Assembly: GCA_034002905.1 (NCBI GenBank)
Contig: JAVEZQ010000005.1
Coordinates: forward strand, 1-64,000
DNA length: 64,000 nucleotides
Source of the DNA: UBA8914 sp034002905
GTDB taxonomy: Bacteria > Pseudomonadota > Alphaproteobacteria > UBA9219
Direction of reading: 5' to 3'
Made by a program: the position numbers and the translations under genes. Each line of letters begins with the position of its first letter. Position 1 is the stretch's first letter. The notes beneath the pieces were generated by a model. The model searched no databases, was not told the DNA's origin, and was given only the letters and a program-made list of their open reading frames with translations. Shown piece after piece: positions 8,416 to 16,165 of the stretch.

Positions 8416-9015
8416 CTATTGTGTGTGCTGTGCAGCAAAAATGTCTATGGAGCAAAGTTTCTTCAATAATTGATCAAGTTTGGCCATTGTTGAGGCCATG
8501 TCGGGGGATTGATCCCGTTCCCATGTGTAGAAAGTTAGGGCGTAAATAGCCAAAAGGCTATATGCCGCAATATCCGAATCCCTGACCTTTGGATTTAGGT
8601 TGGCTTTGCGCATAATTGTTCGCATGCTTTGAAGATGCGGATGCAGCATTTGATATGCAAGTGCTGGCATGTGGCGTGTCCTGTGATGGAGGGCAAGGAC
8701 TGCTCTGCGGTGTTGCTGAAGGGCCTCGAAACGGCTCATGAACAGGTCAAAAAGACAGTCTATGGTTGACCCATTGCAATTTTCCAGATTGTCGGCTGCA
8801 CGTTCATCAAAATAATATGGAAACAGTGGAACAAAGTCGTCCAGTGTTTTGTACTGCCTTTGCAGTGTTTTGAGGGGGGTTTTGGCCTTGCGCGCAATTT
8901 GAGCAAGTGAAATGTCGTCCCATGCTACATCGGCAAGCAAACTCAATAACGCATCAATACAGCGTTTCTGTGCTGATGTTGCAGATGTGCGAGACGATTT
9001 CTTAGACTTCAGCAA
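8416..9015 (-). CDS. TetR-family transcriptional regulator
   Basis: A 199-residue protein with an N-terminal TetR-type HTH: CIDALLSLLADVAWDDISLAQIARKAKTPLKTLQRQYKTLDD, where helix 3 reads LKTLQRQYK. The rest is a helical ligand or dimerisation domain with no identifiable ligand. It has no ATG; a TTG directly after the stop codon of the YbjN gene (TAATTG) is the only start that keeps the HTH, which implies translational coupling. TetR-like genes after YbjN occur in alphaproteobacteria, where COQ9-like helical proteins also resemble TetR; the HTH here looks complete, so I favour a regulator. Confidence 0.65.
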   Translation of the reverse strand: MLKSKKSSRTSATSAQKRCIDALLSLLADVAWDDISLAQIARKAKTPLKTLQRQYKTLDDFVPLFPYYFDERAADNLENCNGSTIDCLFDLFMSRFEALQQHRRAVLALHHRTRHMPALAYQMLHPHLQSMRTIMRKANLNPKVRDSDIAAYSLLAIYALTFYTWERDQSPDMASTMAKLDQLLKKLCSIDIFAAQHTQ

Positions 9016-9519
9016 TTAGGCTTGCCCTGCCGTGTCGATCATGGCCGCGGCCAAAGCTTCAGATGGATGCTTGCCGCCCCAGATCACAAACTGGAAGGCT
9101 GGGTAGAAGCGTTCGCATTCGGTTAGCGCGATCTCCACAAGATCCTCTAACGTCTCTACACCCGGTAACCGATCGCTACGCGCCAGCACCGTATAGCGGA
9201 ATGTTGGCGAGTTTTGTTGGGAGTCCAGATCAAAATGTCCAAGCCATAAACGATTATTCAATAGCGAGAGGAGATCATTGACATCGCCGCGTTTGCCATC
9301 AGGCACGCGCATATCGAACTGACAAGAGAATTGAAGCGCCCCCACTTCGCGCTGCCACACAAAATACATTCTGTAGTGGCACCAGCGTCCCGCCAGTTCG
9401 ACGACAAGCTCATCCTCGTTCGCACGATCAAACAGCCATTCATTGGCTGTTACGATCTCTTCAAGGATGTCGAGCGGATTATGGGAAAGCGACTGTTCCT
9501 GAACTGATAAAAAAGCCAT
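9016..9519 (-). CDS. YbjN domain-containing protein
   Basis: A 167-residue cytoplasmic protein of the YbjN / bacterial sensory-transduction-regulator family, which has the fold of type III secretion chaperones. Typical pieces are NPLDILEEIVTANEWLFDRANEDELVVEL at the N-terminus, a beta-sheet region, and LEDLVEIALTECERFYPAFQ near the end. In many alphaproteobacteria it sits between a ubiK-like gene and proC; here the ubiK-like gene lies upstream in the same direction, but the next gene is the TetR-like gene and proC is missing. Molecular function unknown. Confidence 0.8.
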   Translation of the reverse strand: MAFLSVQEQSLSHNPLDILEEIVTANEWLFDRANEDELVVELAGRWCHYRMYFVWQREVGALQFSCQFDMRVPDGKRGDVNDLLSLLNNRLWLGHFDLDSQQNSPTFRYTVLARSDRLPGVETLEDLVEIALTECERFYPAFQFVIWGGKHPSEALAAAMIDTAGQA

Positions 9520-9563
9520 CGTGTGCCTCGGTTGAAATGACGTGTAAAAAATATCAAACGTCG

Positions 9564-9654
9564 GAGTCAGCCTGCAAGAGTCCCGATTGAGTCTCGTGAC
9601 ATAGAAGACCCTCCCGTGTGTTTTGAGTCACACTTTCTCGGTCGATCGCGAATC
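9564..9654. promoter_or_regulatory. cluster of five GANTC (CcrM-type) sites
   Basis: GAGTC occurs at 9564-9568, 9578-9582, 9589-9593 and 9625-9629, and GAATC at 9650-9654, within 91 bases between the ubiK-like and YbjN genes. One GANTC per 256 bases is expected in random sequence. In alphaproteobacteria these sites are methylated by CcrM and can link transcription to the cell cycle; that role here is inferred. Confidence 0.45.
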
Positions 9655-9767
9655 CTTGCGTGGTCGTTCCAAGGGCAGGGTAAAACCTTTTCTCTTTATC
9701 ATTTCATGCGGTTGGCGGACATCAACAGTCCTTTGAAAACCAATGATTTACTTAACAAATAGTAAAT

Positions 9768-10067
9768 TTATTTTTTAGCGCGAATTTGTTTTTTCCCAGC
9801 GGGTTTGCTGGGGCTTGACAGAGTCTTTTTTGCTTCAATTTTTGTGAGCCGTTTTTCAATTTCTTCCTGTTTGAGGCGTATTTTTTTGAGCATTGTAAAG
9901 GCCGTCTCGAACTCATCACGAGTCACGAGATCCATCTTCTCTACCCAGATATCGCGTTTTGAGCGTGCCGCAGTCCCCAGTTCTTGTCCCGCGCCCAGAA
10001 TTATGGATAGGGCGGATTCGCCAAGTTTAAGAAGGTCGCGAAGAGAATCTGCCTGCGGTTTTTTCAT
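9768..10067 (-). CDS. ubiK: UbiK-family accessory factor (YqiC/BMFP family)
   Basis: A 99-residue helical protein: LRDLLKLGESALSIILGAGQELG near the N-terminus, then MDLVTRDEFETAFTMLKKI and a coiled coil KQEEIEKRLTKIEAKK, followed by a lysine-rich tail. This is the pattern of UbiK, a membrane-associated coiled-coil factor that helps aerobic ubiquinone assembly in Escherichia coli. I chose the ATG at 10067 because the family begins just before the LRDLLKLG helix; the frame stays open to 10145 and 10196, and the 10145 start would overlap the divergent lgt start by two bases. With ubiTUV at 54.8-57.3 kb the window has factors for both aerobic and anaerobic ubiquinone synthesis. Confidence 0.7.
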   Translation of the reverse strand: MKKPQADSLRDLLKLGESALSIILGAGQELGTAARSKRDIWVEKMDLVTRDEFETAFTMLKKIRLKQEEIEKRLTKIEAKKTLSSPSKPAGKKQIRAKK

Positions 10068-10143
10068 GATTTTGTACTTTCGGATGGTTTGTGGCATAAG
10101 CTTTAGCGTATCCAGATATGTCGTGTCTATGAGGGAATGATTC

Positions 10144-10944
10144 ATGTCGCTGCCTTTTCCGCAAATCGATCCGGTGATGCTCAGTTTCGGGCCCATCGAA
10201 ATCCGGTGGTACGCTATGGCCTATGTACTGGGGTTCGTTTTTGCTTGGTGGCGGTGTCAGGTGCTCGCACGACGCACAGCGCTCCCTCCTGAGGCTAAAG
10301 ATTACGATGACTTTGTGAGCTGGGGCGTCATCGGGACGATTCTGGGGGGGAGGATTGGTTACGTCGCTTTTTACCAGCCCGGTTATTACTGGGCGAACCC
10401 GCTGGAGGCTTTACAGGTCTGGCATGGGGGCATGTCGTTTCATGGTGGGATGATGGGCGTTATTCTTGCGGCCTATCTCTTCAGCAAGGCGCGTAAAATA
10501 CCGTTTTTTGCTTTTACAGATATCTTGGCGTGCGTGGTGCCAGTCGGATTGTTTCTTGGGCGGCTTGCCAACTTCATTAACGGGGAGCTTTTCGGACGTG
10601 TCACAGACTCGCCGCTTGGTATGATCTTTCCCCGTGGCGGCGAGTTGCCGCGTCATCCCAGCCAGCTCTATGAAGCTGCACTTGAAGGGCTCGTCCTTTA
10701 TTTCATTCTCTATTTCTTATCTCGCCGCGATGCGGTGATGCGTCGGAATGGCGTTTTGTCAGGAACCTTTCTGGCTGGATACAGCGTTTTCCGATTTATA
10801 GTCGAATTTTTTCGTGAGCCTGATGCTCAGCTTGGGTTTCTTTATGGCGGCGCGACGATGGGCCAGCTCCTATGTATTCCCATGTTCCTTACCGGTTTGG
10901 GGATTGTTGCCTACGCATTGCGTAAGCCCAGAGCTGTGGCATGA
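10144..10944 (+). CDS. lgt: prolipoprotein diacylglyceryl transferase
   Basis: A 266-residue inner-membrane enzyme that moves diacylglycerol from phosphatidylglycerol to the lipobox cysteine, the first step of lipoprotein maturation. It has about seven membrane segments. Family signatures are visible: WHGGMSFHGG (H94 and H100), the Lgt signature GRLANFINGELFGRVTD (R140, N143, E148) and HPSQLYEA. Length is normal for the family. First gene of a tightly packed run: it overlaps the next gene by 4 bases (ATGA), and midA and pgeF overlap in the same way. Confidence 0.96.
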   Translation: MSLPFPQIDPVMLSFGPIEIRWYAMAYVLGFVFAWWRCQVLARRTALPPEAKDYDDFVSWGVIGTILGGRIGYVAFYQPGYYWANPLEALQVWHGGMSFHGGMMGVILAAYLFSKARKIPFFAFTDILACVVPVGLFLGRLANFINGELFGRVTDSPLGMIFPRGGELPRHPSQLYEAALEGLVLYFILYFLSRRDAVMRRNGVLSGTFLAGYSVFRFIVEFFREPDAQLGFLYGGATMGQLLCIPMFLTGLGIVAYALRKPRAVA

Positions 10945-11996
10945 CCGAGCTTACGCGCTATGTCAAAGAGCTTATTCGAGCGGAAGGCCCCCTATCGGTT
11001 GCCGCTTTTATGGAAATTGCCCTGCTGCACCCTTTGCATGGGTATTATATCAAGGGTGATCCCCTTGGTGTCGCCGGAGACTTTACGACGGCGCCGGAGA
11101 TTAGCCAAATGTTTGGGGAGCTGATGGGGCTTTGGATCGTCGAGGTTTGGCGAAAGCTTGGCGCACCCAATCCATTTGTTTTGTTGGAGCTAGGGCCGGG
11201 TAGGGGAACGCTTATGGCGGATGCCTTGCGTGCGACAGCAAAAGTTCCCAGCTTTCACGCCGCAATGAAACTCTTCCTGATCGAGTCGAATGAAACACTC
11301 AGGGAACAGCAGCTCGATCGTCTTGCGAGCTATCATCCAACGTATATGGGCTCAATGGAAGAGTTGCCTGATCTACCGCTATTTACAATAGCAAATGAAT
11401 ATCTGGATGCCTTGCCTGTCCATCAATATGTACGCACGGGCTCAGGCTGGAGAGAACGTATGGTCGGCCTTGATGAGAAGGGTAATCTTGCCTTTGTCAG
11501 TGCCTCTCATGATGCGCTTTTGCCATTACCAGTCTTGTTGACGTTTTATGAATTGTCGCCATTAGCCATCAGCACAGTTCGGGCGATCACAGCCCATATT
11601 GTTAAATTCAAAGGAGCAAGTCTCTGGATCGATTATGGCTATTATGTGCCCGATGGGGCCAACACGCTTCAAGCTGTGTCGGGGCATAAACCCGTTCCGC
11701 CCCTTTCCCTCGTCGGTCATGTGGATTTAACGGCGCATGTTGATTTTGCGGCGCTGCGGCTCGCCGCTGAAAAGGAGGGGGGCATTGTTGCGCCGTTGGC
11801 CTTGCAGGGCGAGTTTTTAGAGCGCCTAGGCATTCAACTTAGGGCTGAACAATTACGGCTGCGTGCTGCTCCAATACAATGCGAGGCAATTGATTTGGCC
11901 TTGCAACGCTTGACCTCACCCGAACAAATGGGCAACCTATTCAAAGTTATGGCTGTCACTTCAGCAGAGGTCCATGAATTGCCGGGGTTCTTATGA
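10941..11996 (+). CDS. class I SAM-dependent methyltransferase, MidA/NDUFAF7 family
   Basis: A 351-residue protein of the COG1565 family. The N-terminal region has ELIRAEGPLSVAAFMEIALLHP and GDFTTAPEISQMFGELMGLW; the SAM-binding loop is VLLELGPGRGTLMAD; TIANEYLDALPVHQ is the conserved segment where related proteins have NE-F/Y-DALP. The mitochondrial homologue NDUFAF7 dimethylates an arginine of a complex I subunit, and an equivalent bacterial role is plausible but inferred. Its place between lgt and pgeF, with 4-base overlaps on both sides, is common in alphaproteobacteria. Confidence 0.88.
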   Translation: MTELTRYVKELIRAEGPLSVAAFMEIALLHPLHGYYIKGDPLGVAGDFTTAPEISQMFGELMGLWIVEVWRKLGAPNPFVLLELGPGRGTLMADALRATAKVPSFHAAMKLFLIESNETLREQQLDRLASYHPTYMGSMEELPDLPLFTIANEYLDALPVHQYVRTGSGWRERMVGLDEKGNLAFVSASHDALLPLPVLLTFYELSPLAISTVRAITAHIVKFKGASLWIDYGYYVPDGANTLQAVSGHKPVPPLSLVGHVDLTAHVDFAALRLAAEKEGGIVAPLALQGEFLERLGIQLRAEQLRLRAAPIQCEAIDLALQRLTSPEQMGNLFKVMAVTSAEVHELPGFL

Positions 11997-12733
11997 TCCA
12001 ATTGCTGCAGGCCAAAAATCTATCGGCTCTTTCCACCATCTCGCATGGTTATACGACGCGATGCGATGATGCTGGCGGCGATGCCTTCGATTGTAGCATT
12101 AAAGGTGCGCAGGTCGCTACGAACTGGGGAAAGGTTGCTCAGGCAAAAGGTCTTGATCCAGCGCGGATGCTTGGCTGTAATCAAGTCCATGGCTCTGAAG
12201 TTGTTATCGTCACCGAGCCATGGGCTCTGATGCATGCACCGCAAGCTGATGGGCTTGTGACCAAAGAGGAGGGCCTTGCTTTGGCCATTCAAACGGCTGA
12301 TTGCGCGCCTATCTTGTTGTGTGAGCCCGAAAGTGGTGTGATAGGGGCCTTTCATGCGGGATGGCGGAGCGCGCTAGCCGATATCGCTTCCCATACTATC
12401 ACAGCTATGGAAAAACTTGGCGCAGAAAAGGAAAAAATCCAAGCGGCGATTGGGCCTTGTATCTGGCAAGACTCGTATGAGGTTGATGTTAATTTTCTAG
12501 AGCCTTTTGTAGAAGAAGACAGTCAGAATATCCGTTTCTTTATCAAGGCAGGGCAAGAGGGGCACTATATGTTTGATTTGCCAGCTTATGTCAGGGCTAA
12601 ACTACTTAAAAGCGGTATAGCGTCCTGTGAGATGTCGATCGCAGACACATACCAAGATCCTAAACGTTTCTTTAGTTACCGTCGTGATAAAACGACAATG
12701 CGCCTTTTGTCATTCATAGCACTGAACCTATAA
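11993..12733 (+). CDS. pgeF: PgeF (YfiH/laccase-domain) family protein
   Basis: A 246-residue member of the YfiH family, formerly called polyphenol oxidase and now known as a zinc-dependent purine nucleoside phosphorylase/adenosine deaminase family and, in E. coli, an editor of peptidoglycan precursors. The three metal ligands are present: His in CNQVHGSEV, Cys in QTADCAPILL and His in GAFHAGWRS. IGPCIWQDSYEV and the C-terminal SYRRDKTTMRLLSFI match the family. It begins within the midA stop (ATGA overlap). Function is inferred from homology; which reaction dominates here is unknown. Confidence 0.9.
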   Translation: MIQLLQAKNLSALSTISHGYTTRCDDAGGDAFDCSIKGAQVATNWGKVAQAKGLDPARMLGCNQVHGSEVVIVTEPWALMHAPQADGLVTKEEGLALAIQTADCAPILLCEPESGVIGAFHAGWRSALADIASHTITAMEKLGAEKEKIQAAIGPCIWQDSYEVDVNFLEPFVEEDSQNIRFFIKAGQEGHYMFDLPAYVRAKLLKSGIASCEMSIADTYQDPKRFFSYRRDKTTMRLLSFIALNL

Positions 12734-12745
12734 CGGAAGATTCCA

Positions 12746-13231
12746 ATGCCGCAGCAGACCATAATTCCCCCCATTACACCGCCGGTTATCGCCATGGATT
12801 ATGCTGGGGTGACATCGCGCTTGATTGCTATGGTGATTGATCGAATGCTGCTTTTGATTATGACGGGTGTCGTCTTTATATTGCTGATCCCGGTTATCAT
12901 TGTCGGGGGTATTGTTGTGCTGCCCTTCGGGATATTTCCGGGTATTCCTTTTACAATAGCAAGTTTGTATCTTGTCCTCGCATGGCTTTATTTTGCGACG
13001 ATGGATAGCTCTGCACGCGGAGCGACCTATGGTAAAAGACTTATGGGTCTGCGTGTTGTCGGGGAAGATGGCCTGCGTATTAGCTTTACACGCGCAACAG
13101 TGCGTTATGGGATTAGCCTCGTCTCGGCGACGATCTTTTTGCTTGGCTATCTGATGGCTTTTGTGACCAGTAAAAGGCAAACCCTTCATGATATGGTTGC
13201 CGAAAGCGTTGTTATTGTGCCGAGATCGTAA
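12746..13231 (+). CDS. RDD family membrane protein
   Basis: A 161-residue integral membrane protein. It starts with a short cytoplasmic part, then GVTSRLIAMVIDRMLLLI (R and D of the RDD signature), a long hydrophobic stretch with two membrane segments, the loop SSARGATYGKRLMGLRVVGEDG typical of the family, a third membrane segment and KRQTLHDMVAESVVI. RDD proteins are of largely unknown function; some act in ion transport. It follows pgeF by 13 bases and ends the lgt run. Confidence 0.85.
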   Translation: MPQQTIIPPITPPVIAMDYAGVTSRLIAMVIDRMLLLIMTGVVFILLIPVIIVGGIVVLPFGIFPGIPFTIASLYLVLAWLYFATMDSSARGATYGKRLMGLRVVGEDGLRISFTRATVRYGISLVSATIFLLGYLMAFVTSKRQTLHDMVAESVVIVPRS

Positions 13232-13249
13232 GTTTTGGTTAACTTGTAG

Positions 13250-13270
13250 GGGCTAAAAAGAGCCATTTTT
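13250..13270 (+). terminator. short hairpin with T-run after the RDD gene
   Basis: GGCT / AGCC separated by AAAAAG and followed by ATTTTTT, 20 bases after the stop codon. The stem is only 4-5 bp, so termination is plausible rather than certain. Confidence 0.4.
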
Positions 13271-13332
13271 TGCTGGTTTTTTTCGTGGAAACAAATTATT
13301 AGCCTTCCTATGTCAAGATAAGCTCCGGTAAC

Positions 13333-13409
13333 GCGCCCTTAGCTCAGCTGGATAGAGCAACTGCCTTCTAAGCAGTAGGTCGTGGGTTCGAATCCCGCAG
13401 GGCGCACCA
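13333..13409 (+). tRNA. tRNA-Arg (anticodon TCT)
   Basis: Acceptor arms GCGCCCT/AGGGCGC pair fully; the anticodon stem ACTGC/GCAGT encloses CTTCTAA, giving anticodon TCT; the T-loop TTCGAAT and encoded CCA are present. Its 3' end is 6 bases from the trpA stop codon. Confidence 0.96.
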
Positions 13410-13415
13410 ATTTTA

Positions 13416-14198
13416 CTAAGTTCGCATATTCTGTAAAAACCTTCCGACAGCCTCGGCTCCACCACGATCATATTCGATAAAAAGCTGGGTGCCGATAATC
13501 GCGACGTCGGCATGGCCGATAAGTGCAGTAACATCCTCTTTACACTGAATACCAAAGCCAAGACCTATTGGAAGGTCTGTAGCCTTTTTATAGCGTTCAA
13601 TCAGGTCAAGGGTCGATTGATCCATCTGTGTCTTGATGCCGGTTACTCCCTTACGCCCGACACAATAGGCCATGCCTTTGGCATAATGCGCGATGGTGGC
13701 AAGGCGTTCGTTTGTTTGCGTCGGTGTGAAAAGATAGATTGATGCAATCTCGTAACGTGTGCACGCATCAAGATAGTCGGCACCTTCCTCGGGGGGGAGA
13801 TCAGGAACAATCAGAGCCTCAATGCCCGCCCCCTTGCTAGCCTCAAAGAACCGGTCGATTCCATAGGCGAATATGACATTGTAATAGGTCATAAAGATGA
13901 AAATTGTGTCGGGATACTGCGCTTTGAGCTTCTGGGTAAAGGCAAGGGACTTGGTGGTATTGGCTCCTGCTTTCAGGGCTTTGTCGTTTGCGCGAAGAAT
14001 AACGGGGCCATCCGCCATCGGTTCGGAGAAGGGTATCTGTAGTTCGATAATCTCCGCTCCTGCGTTGATCATTGCGGCAATGATCTTTTCGTTTTCCTCA
14101 TAGGAGGGATAGCCCAGCACAAGGTGAGGCATCAAAAGAATGTCTTTTTGGGAGCGAAGCGCTTTGATTTTGTCTTTGAGCGACTTAGTGTGCGGCAC
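13416..14198 (-). CDS. trpA: tryptophan synthase alpha subunit (divergent type)
   Basis: A 260-residue TIM-barrel enzyme that cleaves indole-3-glycerol phosphate to indole and glyceraldehyde 3-phosphate and channels indole to TrpB. Catalytic acids correspond to E52 (EIIELQIPFSEP) and D63 (MADGP). Some signatures differ from usual alphaproteobacterial TrpA: FSEPMADGP instead of FSDPLADGP, and YCVGRKGVTG instead of YLVSRAGVTG. The phosphate loop GLGFGIQ is kept. It overlaps the end of trpB by 14 bases, so the two are coupled. trpC, trpF, trpD and trpE are not nearby. The pair sits directly 3' of tRNA-Arg. Function is confident; origin may be by transfer. Confidence 0.92.
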   Translation of the reverse strand: MPHTKSLKDKIKALRSQKDILLMPHLVLGYPSYEENEKIIAAMINAGAEIIELQIPFSEPMADGPVILRANDKALKAGANTTKSLAFTQKLKAQYPDTIFIFMTYYNVIFAYGIDRFFEASKGAGIEALIVPDLPPEEGADYLDACTRYEIASIYLFTPTQTNERLATIAHYAKGMAYCVGRKGVTGIKTQMDQSTLDLIERYKKATDLPIGLGFGIQCKEDVTALIGHADVAIIGTQLFIEYDRGGAEAVGRFLQNMRT

Positions 14199-15426
14199 GA
14201 TAGGCCTCCGCTTTCTGAATTATAAACTCTTCCCATTTGTCGTCTTTGATGGCATCGGCGATGATAAAGATATCCTTGTCGCCACGCCCTGATTGGTTGA
14301 TCAAGATGACCTCCTCCGGCTTCATATGGGGCGCTTCTTTGAAAGCTTGGGCAAAGGCATGGGCGGATTCAAGGGCAGGAATAATGCCTTCCTTGCGAAT
14401 TGTCAGCTTGACGGCTTCGACAACGTCCCTGTCTGTCGCGGCTTCAAAGCGCACGCGTTTCTTCTCGTGCAAATCGGCAAGGATTGGCGAGACACCGATA
14501 TAATCCAGACCCGCTGAGATCGAATGTGTGTCGAGCATCTGTCCTTCGTCATCTTGCAGAAAGATGGTTTTCATGCCTTGCGCAACGCCCAGCTTGCCTT
14601 CTTTGGACTTCAGTCGCGCCGCATGTTTCCCGCTCTCAAGCCCCAAGCCACCAGCTTCAACGCCAATCAACTCGACACTGTTATCCTCAAGATAGGCGCT
14701 GAAAGCGCCCAGAGCGTTTGAGCCGCCGCCAACGCAGGCATAGATATGATCTGGTTGCTTACCAACCATCTCCTGCATCTGCTTTTTGGATTCGAGGCTG
14801 ATGATCGATTGGAGCCATCCGACCATCTCTGGAAATGGGTGAGGGCCACAGGCGGTTCCCAGCACATAGTGCGTTGTTTCCATGCTACCTGCCCAATCGC
14901 GGAAAGCGGCATTGATGGCATCTTTGAGCGTCTTCGTGCCGTCCGTGACGACATTGACTTTGGCCCCCAGCTTTTCCATCCAGAAGACGTTCGGACGCTG
15001 ACGCAGCACATCTGTTTCGCCCATATATATTTCGCACTCAAAGCCAAATTTGGCGGCCATTGTCGCGGTTGCGACGCCATGTTGTCCTGCGCCGGTCTCG
15101 GCAATTACACGCGTCTTGCCCATCCGTTTGGTGAGTAGGCCTTGGCCCATGACGTTATTTGCCTTGTGCGCGCCTGTATGGTTCAGGTCCTCGCGTTTGA
15201 CATAAATCTGTGCACCGCCAAAGTATTTGGTCAGGTTTTCGGCATAAGTAATAGGGGTAGGGCGGCAAGAATAAGTGCTCATCAGGGAGACATATTCTTC
15301 CCAAAAACTTGGATCCTGCCGTGCCTTTTCGTAATGCTGGATTAGCTCTTCGAAGTTTGTGTGCAGAATTTCGGGGATATACATGCCACCGAATTGTCCA
15401 AAATAACCGCAACGATCATTTTTCAT
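14185..15426 (-). CDS. trpB: tryptophan synthase beta subunit
   Basis: A 413-residue PLP enzyme that joins indole with serine. PLP lysine is K88 in LNHTGAHKANN and the catalytic acid E110 is in VIAETGAGQHG; the phosphate loop is GGGSNALGAF, and the C-terminal part has NQSGRGDKD. The HKANN form and HYVLGTACGPHPFPEMV differ from the commoner HKINN and LLGSAVGPHPYP, matching the atypical TrpA. The N-terminus (MKNDRCGYFGQFGGMYIPE) is standard for TrpB1, so it should work with TrpA. I saw no tryptophan-rich leader peptide or clear TrpR-like operator in the 65 bases upstream. Confidence 0.95.
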   Translation of the reverse strand: MKNDRCGYFGQFGGMYIPEILHTNFEELIQHYEKARQDPSFWEEYVSLMSTYSCRPTPITYAENLTKYFGGAQIYVKREDLNHTGAHKANNVMGQGLLTKRMGKTRVIAETGAGQHGVATATMAAKFGFECEIYMGETDVLRQRPNVFWMEKLGAKVNVVTDGTKTLKDAINAAFRDWAGSMETTHYVLGTACGPHPFPEMVGWLQSIISLESKKQMQEMVGKQPDHIYACVGGGSNALGAFSAYLEDNSVELIGVEAGGLGLESGKHAARLKSKEGKLGVAQGMKTIFLQDDEGQMLDTHSISAGLDYIGVSPILADLHEKKRVRFEAATDRDVVEAVKLTIRKEGIIPALESAHAFAQAFKEAPHMKPEEVILINQSGRGDKDIFIIADAIKDDKWEEFIIQKAEAYRAAH

Positions 15427-15491
15427 GTTCTGTGCCTTTTCTCACTGCTTTGTACTGTAGATAGCATGTAAGGCATCATAAAATCAAAAAG

Positions 15492-16019
15492 TTATTGTAT
15501 TGTGTGGCCTGGGAAATGCGGGCTTTTTCTTAGGCTTGTTATCATGAAGTTTTTCTCGTTGTTGGGCATGTCATAAGAAAGGGAGTACATGTAACGGTTT
15601 TCCCAGCCTAAATGAATTAAACCCAACATGTAATTGCGTTCCAGTCTCTTCTCGCCGATTGGTGCTGCTTTCATAGTTTGTATTATTCGTGCAAAACTCA
15701 TGGCGTAAGCGCATGAAGCAATTTTTGCCATCTCGGTTTTGGGAGTTAGGTCGACGAGAACATTATGTGTGGTGTCACAAATTTTATAGATGTATTTTTC
15801 TTCTGTACGGATAAGGGACGGATTATTTTGAAATTGCGTATTCAAAATTTTAATTAGTTTTTGTGCTCTATCTGATTTTTCATTTTCTGTTAAATCCCAA
15901 ATGCCGATCAGCATGCCATAGGTTGCCATAATTTGATTTGTTCTCTGATGGCAATGGTGCGCAACCGTGCTTTTGAATAGATTGATTAATGTTGTTTTTT
16001 TTGTTGCTGGTTTATTCAT
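15492..16019 (-). CDS. hypothetical protein, orphan
   Basis: A 175-residue protein I do not recognise. It is basic, probably mainly helical, with no signal peptide or membrane segment, and AT-rich compared with neighbouring genes. Visible features are HHCHQRTNQIMATYGMLIG near the N-terminus, a WDLTENEKSDRAQKLIKILN helix, and RNYMLGLIHLGWENRYMYSL near the end. It is upstream of trpB in the same direction with a 65-base gap, so it could be co-transcribed, but nothing ties it to tryptophan synthesis. The ATG at 16019 is the only good start. Reading-frame length supports a real gene. Confidence 0.6.
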   Translation of the reverse strand: MNKPATKKTTLINLFKSTVAHHCHQRTNQIMATYGMLIGIWDLTENEKSDRAQKLIKILNTQFQNNPSLIRTEEKYIYKICDTTHNVLVDLTPKTEMAKIASCAYAMSFARIIQTMKAAPIGEKRLERNYMLGLIHLGWENRYMYSLSYDMPNNEKNFMITSLRKSPHFPGHTIQ

Positions 16020-16165
16020 AATACAAATCTTGAAGCAATTGACTGGCGTAAAGGTTCATTCCGTCTTGCCTTTTTAGTGTTCTTTGGGCGGACCAAGATC
16101 TATAATATGCACGATTAGCGGGGAAAAACAAAGTTAACACAAAAAATAATGGTTTTAGATAGGTT

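Noticed and set aside
13313..13561. An 82-codon frame over tRNA-Arg(TCT) and trpA
   Set aside because: Translated tRNA plus antisense of trpA.
15427..15491. Trp leader peptide before trpB
   Set aside because: The short frame there has no tryptophan codon and no terminator-like hairpin.
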